From positions 1,178,001 through 1,242,000 of the forward strand of contig NZ_CP108070.1 of assembly GCF_036178845.1 (NCBI RefSeq): a stretch of DNA of 64,000 nucleotides. Direction: 5' to 3'. Below, one piece after another: positions 17,514 through 25,588 of this stretch. Position 1 is the stretch's first letter. The number at the start of each line of letters is the position of its first letter. The notes beneath the pieces were generated by a model. The model did not search any database. It was not told the origin of the DNA and worked only from the letters and a program-made list of their open reading frames with translations. The DNA comes from Streptomyces sp. NBC_00271 (lineage in GTDB: Bacteria > Actinomycetota > Actinomycetes > Streptomycetales > Streptomycetaceae). A program made the translations under genes and the position numbers.

Positions 17514-18482
17514 TCATCTTCGGGCGAGGTAGCTGCGTACGGTCGTTCCCGACGCGGCGGTGTGGACGCGTACGAGGTCGGACAGGAAGTGGACGAGGAG
17601 CAGGCCCCGACCGCCGAGTTGGTCCGGGCGCACCGGGCGGCGGCCGGCCAGGGGGTCGGTCAGGTGTCCCTCGTCACGCACCTCGCAGACGATCTGCTCG
17701 CTCTCGGCCCAGATCCGCAGCGTCCCCGAACCGCCTCCGTGCACCACGCTGTTGGTCGTCAACTCGGCGACGACGAGGTTCAGATCCTGCAGCCGGGGCG
17801 GCGCCATCCCCCGCTCCCGTGCCTCGCGCAGCGCGAAGTCGCGTGCGGCAGGCAGCAGTCCGGCGACGAAGCGGACCGTGGCCGCTCCCGGCGGAAACGG
17901 CAAGGTCTCGTTGTAGCGCGCGAGGACGCGTTCGGGATCGTAGGCGTGGCTGACGCCCGGCCGCCCGTCGCTGATCACCACGGGGTGCGTGGCGTGTGCG
18001 TCGGCGATCACGTCGTCGGAGAGGGTTCGGGCGTCGTACGGGCACAGGATGGTCGCGTCGCGGCCGTGGAACGCCGCGTTGATGAGGGCTTCGTGCTGGA
18101 CGCAGGCCGGGTACTCGAGCGGCGTACGGCCGTACCAGATCGGCTCCCCGATGATGCGCACAGGGCGTCCGGGGTGGGCGTCGGCGAAGGATCGCAGGAC
18201 GGCGGGGATGATCCGGCCGGGGTTCCGGCCGGCCTGTGTCATGTCGATCCAGCGGACCTCGTGGGCGGCCGGTCCGAGTTCCGCCTTGAGCAGCGCCAGT
18301 CGGGACGGAGGTGCCGCCACCGCCACGGGCAGACCGGTGGCGAGGCCCTCGGACACGAACGGCAGCGTGCCTTGTACGTAGTCCTGCTCGGAGCGGTACA
18401 GGAGCGCGGGGTGCGCGAACGGCTCCGCCCGGTCTCGGACGAGGGGCGACCGCGCTTCGACTTCTCCCTGCTCCATGCCCAC
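17514..18482 (-). CDS. RsbA-like anti-sigma regulatory protein (MEDS sensor + HATPase)
   Basis: A 322-residue protein; ATGs at 18482 and 18476 are both possible starts. The N-terminal half (about 20-180) is a MEDS/DcmR-type sensory domain, with the segments HPALLYRSEQDYVQGTLPFV and GEPIWYGRTPLEYPACVQHE. The C-terminal half is an anti-sigma HATPase of the RsbW type, with the N-box LVVAELTTNSVVHGG, the DEG motif, and GGRGLLLVHFLSD. Such proteins bind and inactivate SigB/SigF-type sigma factors until a signal or phosphatase acts. The divergent neighbour 200 bases away is exactly such a sigma factor, which makes the two a likely regulatory pair. The kinase activity on an anti-anti-sigma factor is inferred from the family. 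Confidence 0.85.
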   Translation of the reverse strand: MGMEQGEVEARSPLVRDRAEPFAHPALLYRSEQDYVQGTLPFVSEGLATGLPVAVAAPPSRLALLKAELGPAAHEVRWIDMTQAGRNPGRIIPAVLRSFADAHPGRPVRIIGEPIWYGRTPLEYPACVQHEALINAAFHGRDATILCPYDARTLSDDVIADAHATHPVVISDGRPGVSHAYDPERVLARYNETLPFPPGAATVRFVAGLLPAARDFALREARERGMAPPRLQDLNLVVAELTTNSVVHGGGSGTLRIWAESEQIVCEVRDEGHLTDPLAGRRPVRPDQLGGRGLLLVHFLSDLVRVHTAASGTTVRSYLARR

Positions 18483-18694
18483 TGGCTCACCTCGGATCCC
18501 ACTGTAGGCGGCGGCGGTTGCCGTCGGTGTGCATCCGGCAGAGGGCTTCGGCGAGAAGTAGTACGGGAGCCACGTCCGGCGGGCCGCGGAACTGAGGCGT
18601 TCCGCGGGTTTCGGAGTTTGGGTGGCATGACTGGCTTGAGACGGGGCAGACGGGCTCTGTCTTCAATTCCTTCGAACGAACTGGGGTGGACCGC

Positions 18695-19576
18695 ATGGCA
18701 GCCGTGACGGCAGCGAAGGCAACCAACACGGCACAGCAGGCAGGGACGGCACAGGAGGAGGTACTCCCCCTGATCGACGAGCCGCTGAAGATCAGCCCGA
18801 AGGACGCGCGCGCGTTGTCGCGTCAGTTCTTCGACCGGCTGGCCGTGCTGGAGGAAGGCACGCACGACTACCAGTACGCGCGCAACACGCTCATAGAGAT
18901 GAACCTCTCCCTCGTGCGGTACGCGGCGGCCCGCTTCCGCAGCCGCAACCAGGACGAGATGGAGGACATCGTCCAGGTCGGCACGATCGGGCTCATCAAG
19001 GCGATCGACCGTTTCGAGCTGACCCGCGAGGTCGAGTTCACCTCCTTCGCGGTTCCGTACATCGTCGGCGAGATCAAGCGTTTCTTCCGCGACACCAGCT
19101 GGGCCGTCCACGTACCCCGCCGCCTTCAGGAGGCGCGGATCGAACTCGCCAAGGCGACGGAGGAACTGCGCACCCGCCTCGGCCGCACCCCGACCACGCG
19201 TGAGCTGGCCGCTCTGATGTCCCTCTCCGAGGAGGAGGTCATCGAGGCGCGCAAGGCCTCGAACGGCTACAACTCCTCGTCCCTCGACGCCGCGCTCACG
19301 GCGGACGACGGCGCGGACGGGGACACCGTTCTCGCGGACTTCATCGGCGAGGACGATCCCTCGCTCGAACTCGTCGACGACTTCCAGTCCCTGGCCCCGC
19401 TGATCGCCGAACTGGACGACCGTCAGCGTCGGATCATCCACATGCGGTTCGTCGAGGAGCGCACCCAGGCCCAGATCGGCGAGGAACTCGGCATCTCGCA
19501 GATGCACGTCTCGCGTCTGATCACCCGCATCATCAAGCGTCTTCGCACCGGGCTGCTCGATCCCGCGGTCGCCTGA
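18695..19576 (+). CDS. RNA polymerase sigma factor, SigB/SigF/SigG subfamily
   Basis: A 293-residue stress-type sigma factor. Region 2 runs from MNLSLVRYAAARF through QDEMEDIVQVGTIGLIKAID and FTSFAVPYIVGEIKRFFRD to the SigB-family motif WAVHVPRRLQE. Region 3 holds LGRTPTTRELA. Region 4 ends in the helix-turn-helix AQIGEELGISQMHVSRLI. The ATG at 18695, with GGGGTGGA 5 bases upstream, is preferred over the GTG at 18686. In streptomycetes this group governs osmotic, oxidative and developmental stress genes and is held by RsbW/RsbA anti-sigma factors. The divergent RsbA-like gene is the obvious candidate. Which of the several streptomycete SigB paralogues this is cannot be decided here. Confidence 0.93.
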   Translation: MAAVTAAKATNTAQQAGTAQEEVLPLIDEPLKISPKDARALSRQFFDRLAVLEEGTHDYQYARNTLIEMNLSLVRYAAARFRSRNQDEMEDIVQVGTIGLIKAIDRFELTREVEFTSFAVPYIVGEIKRFFRDTSWAVHVPRRLQEARIELAKATEELRTRLGRTPTTRELAALMSLSEEEVIEARKASNGYNSSSLDAALTADDGADGDTVLADFIGEDDPSLELVDDFQSLAPLIAELDDRQRRIIHMRFVEERTQAQIGEELGISQMHVSRLITRIIKRLRTGLLDPAVA

Positions 19577-19648
19577 CGCGCCGCGGTCGTCCGACGCACC
19601 CGCCCCGGGCAGCGTACGACCGGGACAGCGTGCGACCGGGGCGCCGCG

Positions 19649-19682
19649 GGACGGTCCCGCCCGACTTCGGGCGGGACCGTCC
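19649..19682. terminator. Bidirectional terminator between the sigma factor and EF-G2 genes
   Basis: A perfect 15-bp inverted repeat (GGACGGTCCCGCCCG at 19649-19663, CGGGCGGGACCGTCC at 19668-19682) with an ACTT loop lies between the convergent sigma-factor and EF-G2 genes, ending 7 bases before the EF-G2 stop. Confidence 0.85.
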
Positions 19683-19688
19683 TGTGCG

Positions 19689-21803
19689 TCACCGGGCCGC
19701 AGTCCCGGTCGACGCCGTGCTCGGTGCCGGGGCATACCCGGCGGGCCGGGCGGTGAAGACTCCCCGGCCCCGGGTCCGGCTGCGCAGCCGGGTCGCATAG
19801 CCGAACAGTTCGACCAGCGGCACGGTCGCCGTGATCACCACAACGCCCGCCCGCGCGACGGAGCCCGAGACCTGCCCGCGTCGCGCCGCCAGGTCACCGA
19901 GGACCCCGCCCACGGCGTCGTCCGGCACGGTGACCGTGACGTCCGCCACCGGTTCCAGGAGAACCATCGCGCAGGCGCGCAGTGCCTCTCGCAGCGCGAA
20001 CCGGCCGGCCGTCCGGAACGCCCGCTCCGAAGAGTCCTTCGGATGGGTCGCTCCATCGGTGAGGACGACACGCACCCCGGTGACCGGGTGCCCGCCGAGC
20101 GGCCCCTCGGCCAGCGCGTCACGGCACCCGGCCTCCAGCGCCCGGACGTACTCCTGTGGCACCCGTCCGCCGACGACGGTCGAGCGGAACTCGAAACGCG
20201 TCGCGCCCCCGCCGTCGCCGTCGCCCTGGACGTCCTCCAGCGGCTCCACGTCGAGCACGACATGGGCGAACTCACCGGCGCCGCCGTCCTGTTTGGCGTG
20301 CCGGTGGACCAGCCCCGACACTCCCCGGACGACCGTCTCCCGGTAGGCCACCCTCGGCCGGCCGACCCGGACGTCCAGACCGTGGGCGAGCCGGATCTTC
20401 TCCACCGCCACCTCCAGATGCAGTTCGCCCATGCCGGACAGGACCAGCTGGCCGGTCTCGGGGTCGGTGCGCACGACCAGCGAGGGATCCTCCTCGACCA
20501 GCCGCGTCAACGCGGACACCAACTGCTCCGCCTCAGCGCTGCCGACGGCCTCGACGGCCACCGAGACGACCGGATCGGCGACGGTCGGCGGTTCGAGAAC
20601 CAACGGAGCCCCGGGGGCGCACAGGGTCGACCCGGCGCGGGCCGACTTCAGACCGACCACCGCGACGATGTCGCCCGCCACCGCCCGCTCCAGAGGGGCG
20701 TGGCGGTCGGCCTGGACCCGCAGGATCCGGCCGATGCGCTCGGTGCGCCCCGTGCCCGAGTCCCACACCGTCTCTCCCTTCCCGATCGTGCCCGAATAGA
20801 CACGCAGATACGTCAGCCGCCCCGTGGCGGTCCCGTTCACCTTGAACACCAGTGCCGCGAAAGGTGCCGCCGGGTCGGCGAACCGCTCCTGTTCCCCACC
20901 GTCTTCCCCACCGTCCCGGGTGCCGCGTACCGCGGGCACGTCGCGCGGCGAAGGCAGGTAGGCCACCACGGCATCGAGCAGTGGCTCGATCCCGCGATTG
21001 CGGTAGGCCGAGCCGCACAGCACCACCACGCCGTCGCCGGAACGGGTCAGGTCGCGCAGTGCGGCGGTCAGGGTCCGCGCGGAGAGCGTCCCTTCCGCGC
21101 AGAACTCCTCGAGCGCGCCGGGGTGGAGTTCCGCCACCGCTTCCTCCAGCTGTCGGCGGCGGCCTTCCGCGGCGTCCCTCAGTGCCTCGGGCACCGGGCC
21201 TTCCTCGACCGTGTCGCGGCCTTCGGGCCAGACCAGTGACCGCATGCGCGGCAGATCCACCACACCGGTGAACCCGGACTCCGATCCGATCGGCAACTGG
21301 ACGACCAGCGGGGCCGGATGCAGCCGCTCCCTGATCGACTCGACCGCGGTGTCGAGGTCGGCACCGGCGCGGTCGAGCTTGTTGACGAAGGCGATCCTCG
21401 GCACGCCGTACCGGTCCGCCTGGCGCCACACCGCCTCGCTCTGCGGCTCGACTCCCGCGACGGCGTCGAAGACCGCCACGGCGCCGTCGAGCACCCGCAG
21501 GGAGCGCGCCACCTCGTCGGAGAAGTCGACGTGGCCCGGGGTGTCGATCAGGTTGATCCGGTGCGCGTCCCAGGTACAGCTCACGGCCGCGGCGAAGATG
21601 GTGATGCCACGATCACGTTCCTGGGGGTCGAAGTCGGTGACGGTGGTGCCGTCATGGACCTCACCCCGCTTGTGGGTGCTCCCGGTGAGGTACAGGATCC
21701 GCTCGGTGAGGGTGGTCTTCCCGGCGTCGACGTGGGCGAGGATGCCCAGGTTGCGGACGGCGGCGAGCGGGGTGTCGAGGTGACGGTGCAGGTCGGTACG
21801 CAC
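19689..21803 (-). CDS. Elongation factor G paralogue (EF-G2)
   Basis: A 704-residue translational GTPase. The GTG at 21803 is chosen because family members begin RTDLHRHLD; longer frames add an unrelated leader. The G motifs are AHVDAGKTT (P-loop, about residues 23-31), DTPGHVD and NKLD. Domains II-V follow, with [13 protein letters not shown] in domain III and the domain IV/V segments [13 protein letters not shown] and [15 protein letters not shown]. It is not fusA, since it stands apart from the str operon and lacks fusA's neighbours. Paralogues of this kind may aid stress translation, ribosome recycling or protection; a TetM-like role is possible but not shown. It converges with the sigma-factor gene. 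Confidence 0.88.
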   Translation of the reverse strand: MRTDLHRHLDTPLAAVRNLGILAHVDAGKTTLTERILYLTGSTHKRGEVHDGTTVTDFDPQERDRGITIFAAAVSCTWDAHRINLIDTPGHVDFSDEVARSLRVLDGAVAVFDAVAGVEPQSEAVWRQADRYGVPRIAFVNKLDRAGADLDTAVESIRERLHPAPLVVQLPIGSESGFTGVVDLPRMRSLVWPEGRDTVEEGPVPEALRDAAEGRRRQLEEAVAELHPGALEEFCAEGTLSARTLTAALRDLTRSGDGVVVLCGSAYRNRGIEPLLDAVVAYLPSPRDVPAVRGTRDGGEDGGEQERFADPAAPFAALVFKVNGTATGRLTYLRVYSGTIGKGETVWDSGTGRTERIGRILRVQADRHAPLERAVAGDIVAVVGLKSARAGSTLCAPGAPLVLEPPTVADPVVSVAVEAVGSAEAEQLVSALTRLVEEDPSLVVRTDPETGQLVLSGMGELHLEVAVEKIRLAHGLDVRVGRPRVAYRETVVRGVSGLVHRHAKQDGGAGEFAHVVLDVEPLEDVQGDGDGGGATRFEFRSTVVGGRVPQEYVRALEAGCRDALAEGPLGGHPVTGVRVVLTDGATHPKDSSERAFRTAGRFALREALRACAMVLLEPVADVTVTVPDDAVGGVLGDLAARRGQVSGSVARAGVVVITATVPLVELFGYATRLRSRTRGRGVFTARPAGYAPAPSTASTGTAAR

Positions 21804-22315
21804 GGCCCATGGCCTTTCGGAATGATCCGGATGGGGCGGCGCGATTTCCCGGACGAAGCGGCCCGCGGTCGTGCCACGGGCCGTGCGGGGACCTCTGGCC
21901 ACGGCACATCCCCATCGGGGCGTACGGAGCCGATCTGCCCGGCGACGGGCGGAGAGAGGTCAGATGTTCGTCACGGACCACCGGTGTCGGCCGCGCAGCC
22001 GGCACCGGGGACCCGGAGACACGAGGATCACCTCGTAGCGCGAAGGGGGAACGACGACAGCGATGCGGTGACGCACGGCCCGGCTCCCCTCACTCGTCAG
22101 GACGCGCGCCGTGATGTTCCGCAGGTGCGGTGAGCGCGCGTTGTGGGGTGAGTGTAGGGAGCGCGCAGCGGGCGGCGCACCGGAATTTCGCTCCTCGCGC
22201 CGCGCCCGGTCCCGGAGTTGACGGCTCCGAGGGGTCCGGGAGTTGACAACTCCGGCAGGTCTCGGAGCCGCAGGTCCCGGTCCGGTCCCGATGTGCGGAT
22301 TCCGGGCAGGTCCGG
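21804..22315. promoter_or_regulatory. Intergenic region upstream of EF-G2 with near-palindromes
   Basis: No gene was found in these 512 bases. Two similar short near-palindromes lie side by side: CCGGAGTTGACGGCTCCG (about 22213-22230) and CCGGGAGTTGACAACTCCGG (22236-22255). They could be operators, a terminator for the hydrolase gene that ends at 22316, or decayed repeats. GTTGACAAC also resembles a -35-type hexamer context. No promoter can be assigned with confidence. Confidence 0.3.
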
Positions 22316-23050
22316 TCAGAGCAGGCCGGAGTCGGCCTGCGAAAGTGCCCGGGCCAGCAGTCCACCGGGCGGCTCCGTGGGCCGCAGCAGTTCGGCGACG
22401 GCCGCCCCCGTGGCGCCGTGCCAGGTTCCGTACCGTCGGAGCATGGCGTGGTCACCGCGCTTGACCAGCAGCACACCCGCGCGGGAGCCGGCCGCCCTGG
22501 CCCGGCGGACGAACGCGATCGACTCCGACGGATCGGTGACGCGGTCGCGGTCACCGTGGAGCGCGATCACCTTCTTGTCCTCGAGGTGGGCCACCGGTTC
22601 GCCCTCCGGACACCAGGGCGCCAGCGCCACCACTCCCCCCACCTGTGTCGCCGCCGCGACGCGCAGGGCTGCCCGGCCGCCCATCGAATGACCCACGAGA
22701 ATCACCGGCACCTCACCGACGAGGCGGGCGAGCTCCGCGAGTGCCCGCTGAACGTCATCGACGGGGTCGGCCCGTGAACCGTTCCAGCCCTGGAGGCGGT
22801 AGCGCACCTGCCCGAGGAAGACCTCGTCGTCCGGCACGGCCGCGGCGACGGCCCGGACCACGGGCCTCATCCGCAGCGCCGCCACGTTCCAGGGTCGTGA
22901 GGGAGCCAGGCTGTCGGCCCGGCCGCCGTGCAGAACGAGCACGGCCGCACGCACCGCGTCCGAGTGACGGACCGGCACCAGGGCGGTGTCCGCCCCGACC
23001 AGTCCACGCGCCGGTGCGCCAGAGGTTCTTGTCCGCGTTCGGCCTCGCAT
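22316..23050 (-). CDS. Alpha/beta-hydrolase (dienelactone-hydrolase-like)
   Basis: A 244-residue alpha/beta-hydrolase from the ATG at 23050; an ATG at 23098 would add 16 residues and cannot be excluded. AVLVLHGGRADS marks the first strand and oxyanion hole. The nucleophile is Ser122 in GHSMGG. HGDRDRVTD provides the acid and GDHAMLRR the catalytic His. Substrate unknown; small esters or lactones are typical. No signal peptide was seen, so it is probably cytoplasmic. Confidence 0.85.
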   Translation of the reverse strand: MRGRTRTRTSGAPARGLVGADTALVPVRHSDAVRAAVLVLHGGRADSLAPSRPWNVAALRMRPVVRAVAAAVPDDEVFLGQVRYRLQGWNGSRADPVDDVQRALAELARLVGEVPVILVGHSMGGRAALRVAAATQVGGVVALAPWCPEGEPVAHLEDKKVIALHGDRDRVTDPSESIAFVRRARAAGSRAGVLLVKRGDHAMLRRYGTWHGATGAAVAELLRPTEPPGGLLARALSQADSGLL

Positions 23051-23199
23051 CACAGCTCTTCCCGTGTTCCGACTCCGCCTGTGGGAGAAGTGTCCCATCG
23101 CGGGTCACATCTCTCGGTGGTGCCGACTGGCGAGAACCCGTCGCACTCCGTCATTCGGGCCACTGCCGGGGCCGCGATCACCCTCGTAGCGTCTCGCTC

Positions 23200-23315
23200 A
23201 TGCTCTTCGTCGCACCCGTGCTCATCGGTGTTCTCTACGCGTTTCTCATGTCCCTGCTCCGGGAACCCGCGAGGCGGCGGTTCAACGCCATCATGGTCGC
23301 CGGGGCCGGGCCCCC
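23200..23315 (+). pseudogene. 5' fragment of a DUF6010-type membrane protein
   Basis: ATG at 23200 starts MLFVAPVLIGVLYAFLMSLL, and REPARRRFNAIMVAGAG follows. This is the N-terminal helix pair of a small actinobacterial membrane-protein family (DUF6010-like). The frame then enters sequence that belongs, on the opposite strand, to an oxidoreductase C-terminus. Most of the gene is missing. The identification is from memory of the family's N-terminal wording. Confidence 0.45.
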
Positions 23316-23700
23316 GAGGCCAGGCCCCCCTGGACGGAACCGGTGGCGCGGTGGTCCCCGCACACATAGTGTCGCGGGCCGACCCGGGCGGTACGGCTGA
23401 GCGGCTGCGGAGGCGGCACGGCCGGCAGCGCGTCGGGCACCGTACGAACGGTCAGCGGCTGCCAGGCGCCGGTGTCGGTGCCGTACGCCTCGGCGAGCGT
23501 TCCGCGCACCTCCGCCTCACGTCCGTCACGGGGCGCGGTGTGGTAGCACGTCGTCACCGTGCGGTACTCGGGCGTCTCCAGCCCGGCAGCAGTGCGGCTG
23601 CCTGGCCGGGCCCGGTCGCCACCACCACCCGCGCGGCCAGTTCGCCCCCTGTGCCCAGGAGGGCGACCGCAGCGCGCGCAGTGCGAGGCGCCGGCGGACC
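23316..23700 (-). pseudogene. C-terminal remnant of an FAD-dependent oxidoreductase
   Basis: The reverse strand reads ARVVVATGPGQAAALLPG in one frame and then LETPEYRTVTTCYHTAP in a second frame, ending with GPRHYVCGDHRATGSVQG followed by GLASGARPRRP. The VVVATxP strand and the final YVCGDxRxTGSVQGAxxSG motif are the FAD-contacting end of protoporphyrinogen-oxidase-like amine oxidases. At least one frameshift (about 23585) and loss of the N-terminal 300 residues make it non-functional. It meets the DUF6010 fragment head-on at about 23315. Confidence 0.6.
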
Positions 23701-23837
23701 TGGGGGTAGGGGTGTTGAACACCTGGAAGCTTCGATCAACGGCTCCGTCGTCGCGGTGATGCCCGGCGCGGTGATGCCCGGCGCGAAAACGCCGGCACTG
23801 CCCCCGAAAGGGGGCAGCACCGGCGGACGGGGCGGTG

Positions 23838-24185
23838 TCAGTGTCCGGACCCGTAGTGTCCGCCGAGCTGATCGCGGTAATGCGGGTCGCCGAGGTGCTT
23901 CTCCTTGTCGAACTCCGGTGCCGACTTGATTTCGTCCTTCGTCCGGGCGACGTGGACGGTCTTGTCCTCGTGGGTGATCGTGGTGATCGTCCCGGCGGGC
24001 AGCAGGACCTCCTTGCCGAAGATCCAGATGCCGGTGTCGACCACGATGTACTGGGATCCGACCTCGTCCGAGTGCTTGTCGACCTTCCCGATGTGTCCAT
24101 CGGTCGCTTCCACCCGGTACCCGGTGAGGTCCGCGTCGGGTGTGTGGCCGCTGGTCGGAGTGTAGGCCCACAGATTCTCGTACAT
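23838..24185 (-). CDS. PRC-barrel domain protein
   Basis: A 115-residue protein. A CTGGAGGA ribosome-binding site 7 bases before the ATG at 24185 fixes the start. It reads MYENLWAYTPTSGH and then LTGYRVEATDGHIGKVD, with DTGIWIFGKEVLLPAG, the two PRC-barrel halves, further on, and ends with a charged, His-rich tail. PRC-barrel proteins of this type in actinobacteria are abundant stress or stationary-phase proteins; the molecular role is unsettled. It is divergent from a PP2C phosphatase gene and lies in a region rich in stress-signalling genes. Confidence 0.85.
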   Translation of the reverse strand: MYENLWAYTPTSGHTPDADLTGYRVEATDGHIGKVDKHSDEVGSQYIVVDTGIWIFGKEVLLPAGTITTITHEDKTVHVARTKDEIKSAPEFDKEKHLGDPHYRDQLGGHYGSGH

Positions 24186-24266
24186 GAAGAAATCCTCCAG
24201 CTCTGTCGCGGTGCGCTTGAAAACACCGGGTGTCCGTTCAGCGCGCGCCGACACTCTTTTCCCCGA

Positions 24267-24314
24267 AGAGAATTCTCAGAGAATTGCGATTTTCAACCAA
24301 CACGGGAATTCTCC
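24267..24314. promoter_or_regulatory. AT-rich repeats between the PRC-barrel and PP2C genes
   Basis: The divergent intergenic region is unusually AT-rich for this genome. It holds AGAGAATT twice (24267-24274 and 24278-24285), the perfect palindrome GAGAATTCTC (24268-24277), and a related GGAATTCTCC at about 24304-24313. This is a likely promoter or operator area for the PRC-barrel gene. Confidence 0.4.
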
Positions 24315-24417
24315 GCGCGGAAAAAGGAAATCGTCCGGCGTCCGGCGGCCCGCCCGGCCCCACCGTGATGCGCACGACCGCCGGAAGGGGGAGCGTGGTG
24401 GGGTAGGGAGGAGTGCT

Positions 24418-25524
24418 ATGGGCACGGCCGACCACCGGCATCGCGGCTGGGAGAGCCAAGGCTGGCTGCGCGGAGCACCACCACCGCGCTGGGTGCGGGT
24501 GCTGCCGCCCGCCCTGCTGGTGGCGGTCTGCACCGCCGAACTCCTGAGTCGGTATCCCTTGGACATCGGCTTCCTGCTGGGCGCCATCCCGTCGCTGGCC
24601 GTGCTCTCCTACGGACCCGTGGCGACGGCCATGTTCGGCGCCGTCGTCATCGTGTTCCTGTACGTACCGCCGCTCCAGCTCAACCATCCGGGCAACACCG
24701 ACCTGCTGACCATCACCTTCGTCGCGATCCTGAGCGTCGCCATCTCCCTGGTGCGCAGTCGGCGCGACGCCCATCTGGTCACGGTGCGCACCGTCGCGGA
24801 GGCCGCCCAGCTCGCCGTGCTGCCACCGCTTCCCGAACGCGTCGGCCCGGTGCGCTGCACGGCGTTCTACCGGGCGGCGCAGCGCGAGACACTGGTGGGT
24901 GGCGACTTCTTCGACGTGCGCGCCGGCCCGTACGGTGTGCGGGCGGTGATGGGCGATGTGCAGGGGCACGGTCTGTCGGCCGTCTCGACCGTCGCCTCCC
25001 TCCTCGGGGCGTTCCGGGAGACCGTGCTCGACCAGGGCGACCTGAAGTCGGCCGCGGCCCGCCTCGATCGCCGGCTCGTCGTGGACTCGGCCCAGACCGC
25101 ACACGCCGAACTGTTCGCGACCGCTCTGCTGCTGGAGTTCTCGCCCGACGCGGACGCGGTGCGTCTGACGTCCTGCGGACACCCGCATCCGTTTCTGCTG
25201 CGCGACGGCAAGGCCGTCGAGCTCGTTCTCGAACCGGGAGCCCCCCTCGGGCTCGGGTTCTTCGACATCTCCCCGCCGCAGATCTGCACCGTCCGGCTGG
25301 AGCGCGGCGACCGGCTGTTCCTCGGCTCCGACGGAGTGTCCGAGAGCCGGGACGAGACGGGCGCCTTCTATCCCCTGGCCGAGCGCCTGACCACGTTGGC
25401 CCAAGTGAGGTCGGCCGACCTCACCGACCGCCTCTGGGAGGACCTCCTACGGTTCTGCACCGCCGTGCGTGACGACGTCACGATGCTGGTCCTCACCCCC
25501 GCCCCCCGGGGCGAGCGGGGGTGA
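24418..25524 (+). CDS. PP2C-family serine/threonine phosphatase with N-terminal membrane domain
   Basis: A 368-residue RsbU-like phosphatase with a GGGAGGAG ribosome-binding site. Three or four membrane helices occupy about residues 25-115. The SpoIIE/PP2C catalytic domain follows. GGDFFDVR and MGDVQGHGLSA carry the metal-binding Asp residues, HAELFATALLLEF and LTSCGHPHPFLLRDG follow, and the last metal ligand is in RDDVTMLVL. In SigB-type systems such phosphatases dephosphorylate an anti-anti-sigma factor and so free the sigma factor. The RsbA-like and sigma genes 5-6 kb upstream make this plausible but unproven here. Confidence 0.88.
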   Translation: MGTADHRHRGWESQGWLRGAPPPRWVRVLPPALLVAVCTAELLSRYPLDIGFLLGAIPSLAVLSYGPVATAMFGAVVIVFLYVPPLQLNHPGNTDLLTITFVAILSVAISLVRSRRDAHLVTVRTVAEAAQLAVLPPLPERVGPVRCTAFYRAAQRETLVGGDFFDVRAGPYGVRAVMGDVQGHGLSAVSTVASLLGAFRETVLDQGDLKSAAARLDRRLVVDSAQTAHAELFATALLLEFSPDADAVRLTSCGHPHPFLLRDGKAVELVLEPGAPLGLGFFDISPPQICTVRLERGDRLFLGSDGVSESRDETGAFYPLAERLTTLAQVRSADLTDRLWEDLLRFCTAVRDDVTMLVLTPAPRGERG

Positions 25525-25533
25525 GGACGGATC

Positions 25534-25559
25534 GCCCGCCCGGACCGCGCGGGGCGGGC
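25534..25559. terminator. GC-rich hairpin between the PP2C and M4 protease genes
   Basis: GCCCGCCC (25534-25541) pairs with GGGCGGGC (25552-25559) between two convergent genes. It is likely a shared terminator. Confidence 0.55.
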
Positions 25560-25588
25560 CGGACGGGCGAGGTCGGCGGGCGGACAGG

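Noticed and set aside
19689..21803. EF-G2 as a TetM-type tetracycline-resistance protein
   Set aside because: Length (704 residues) and segments fit EF-G paralogues better; no linked regulator or leader peptide typical of tet genes.
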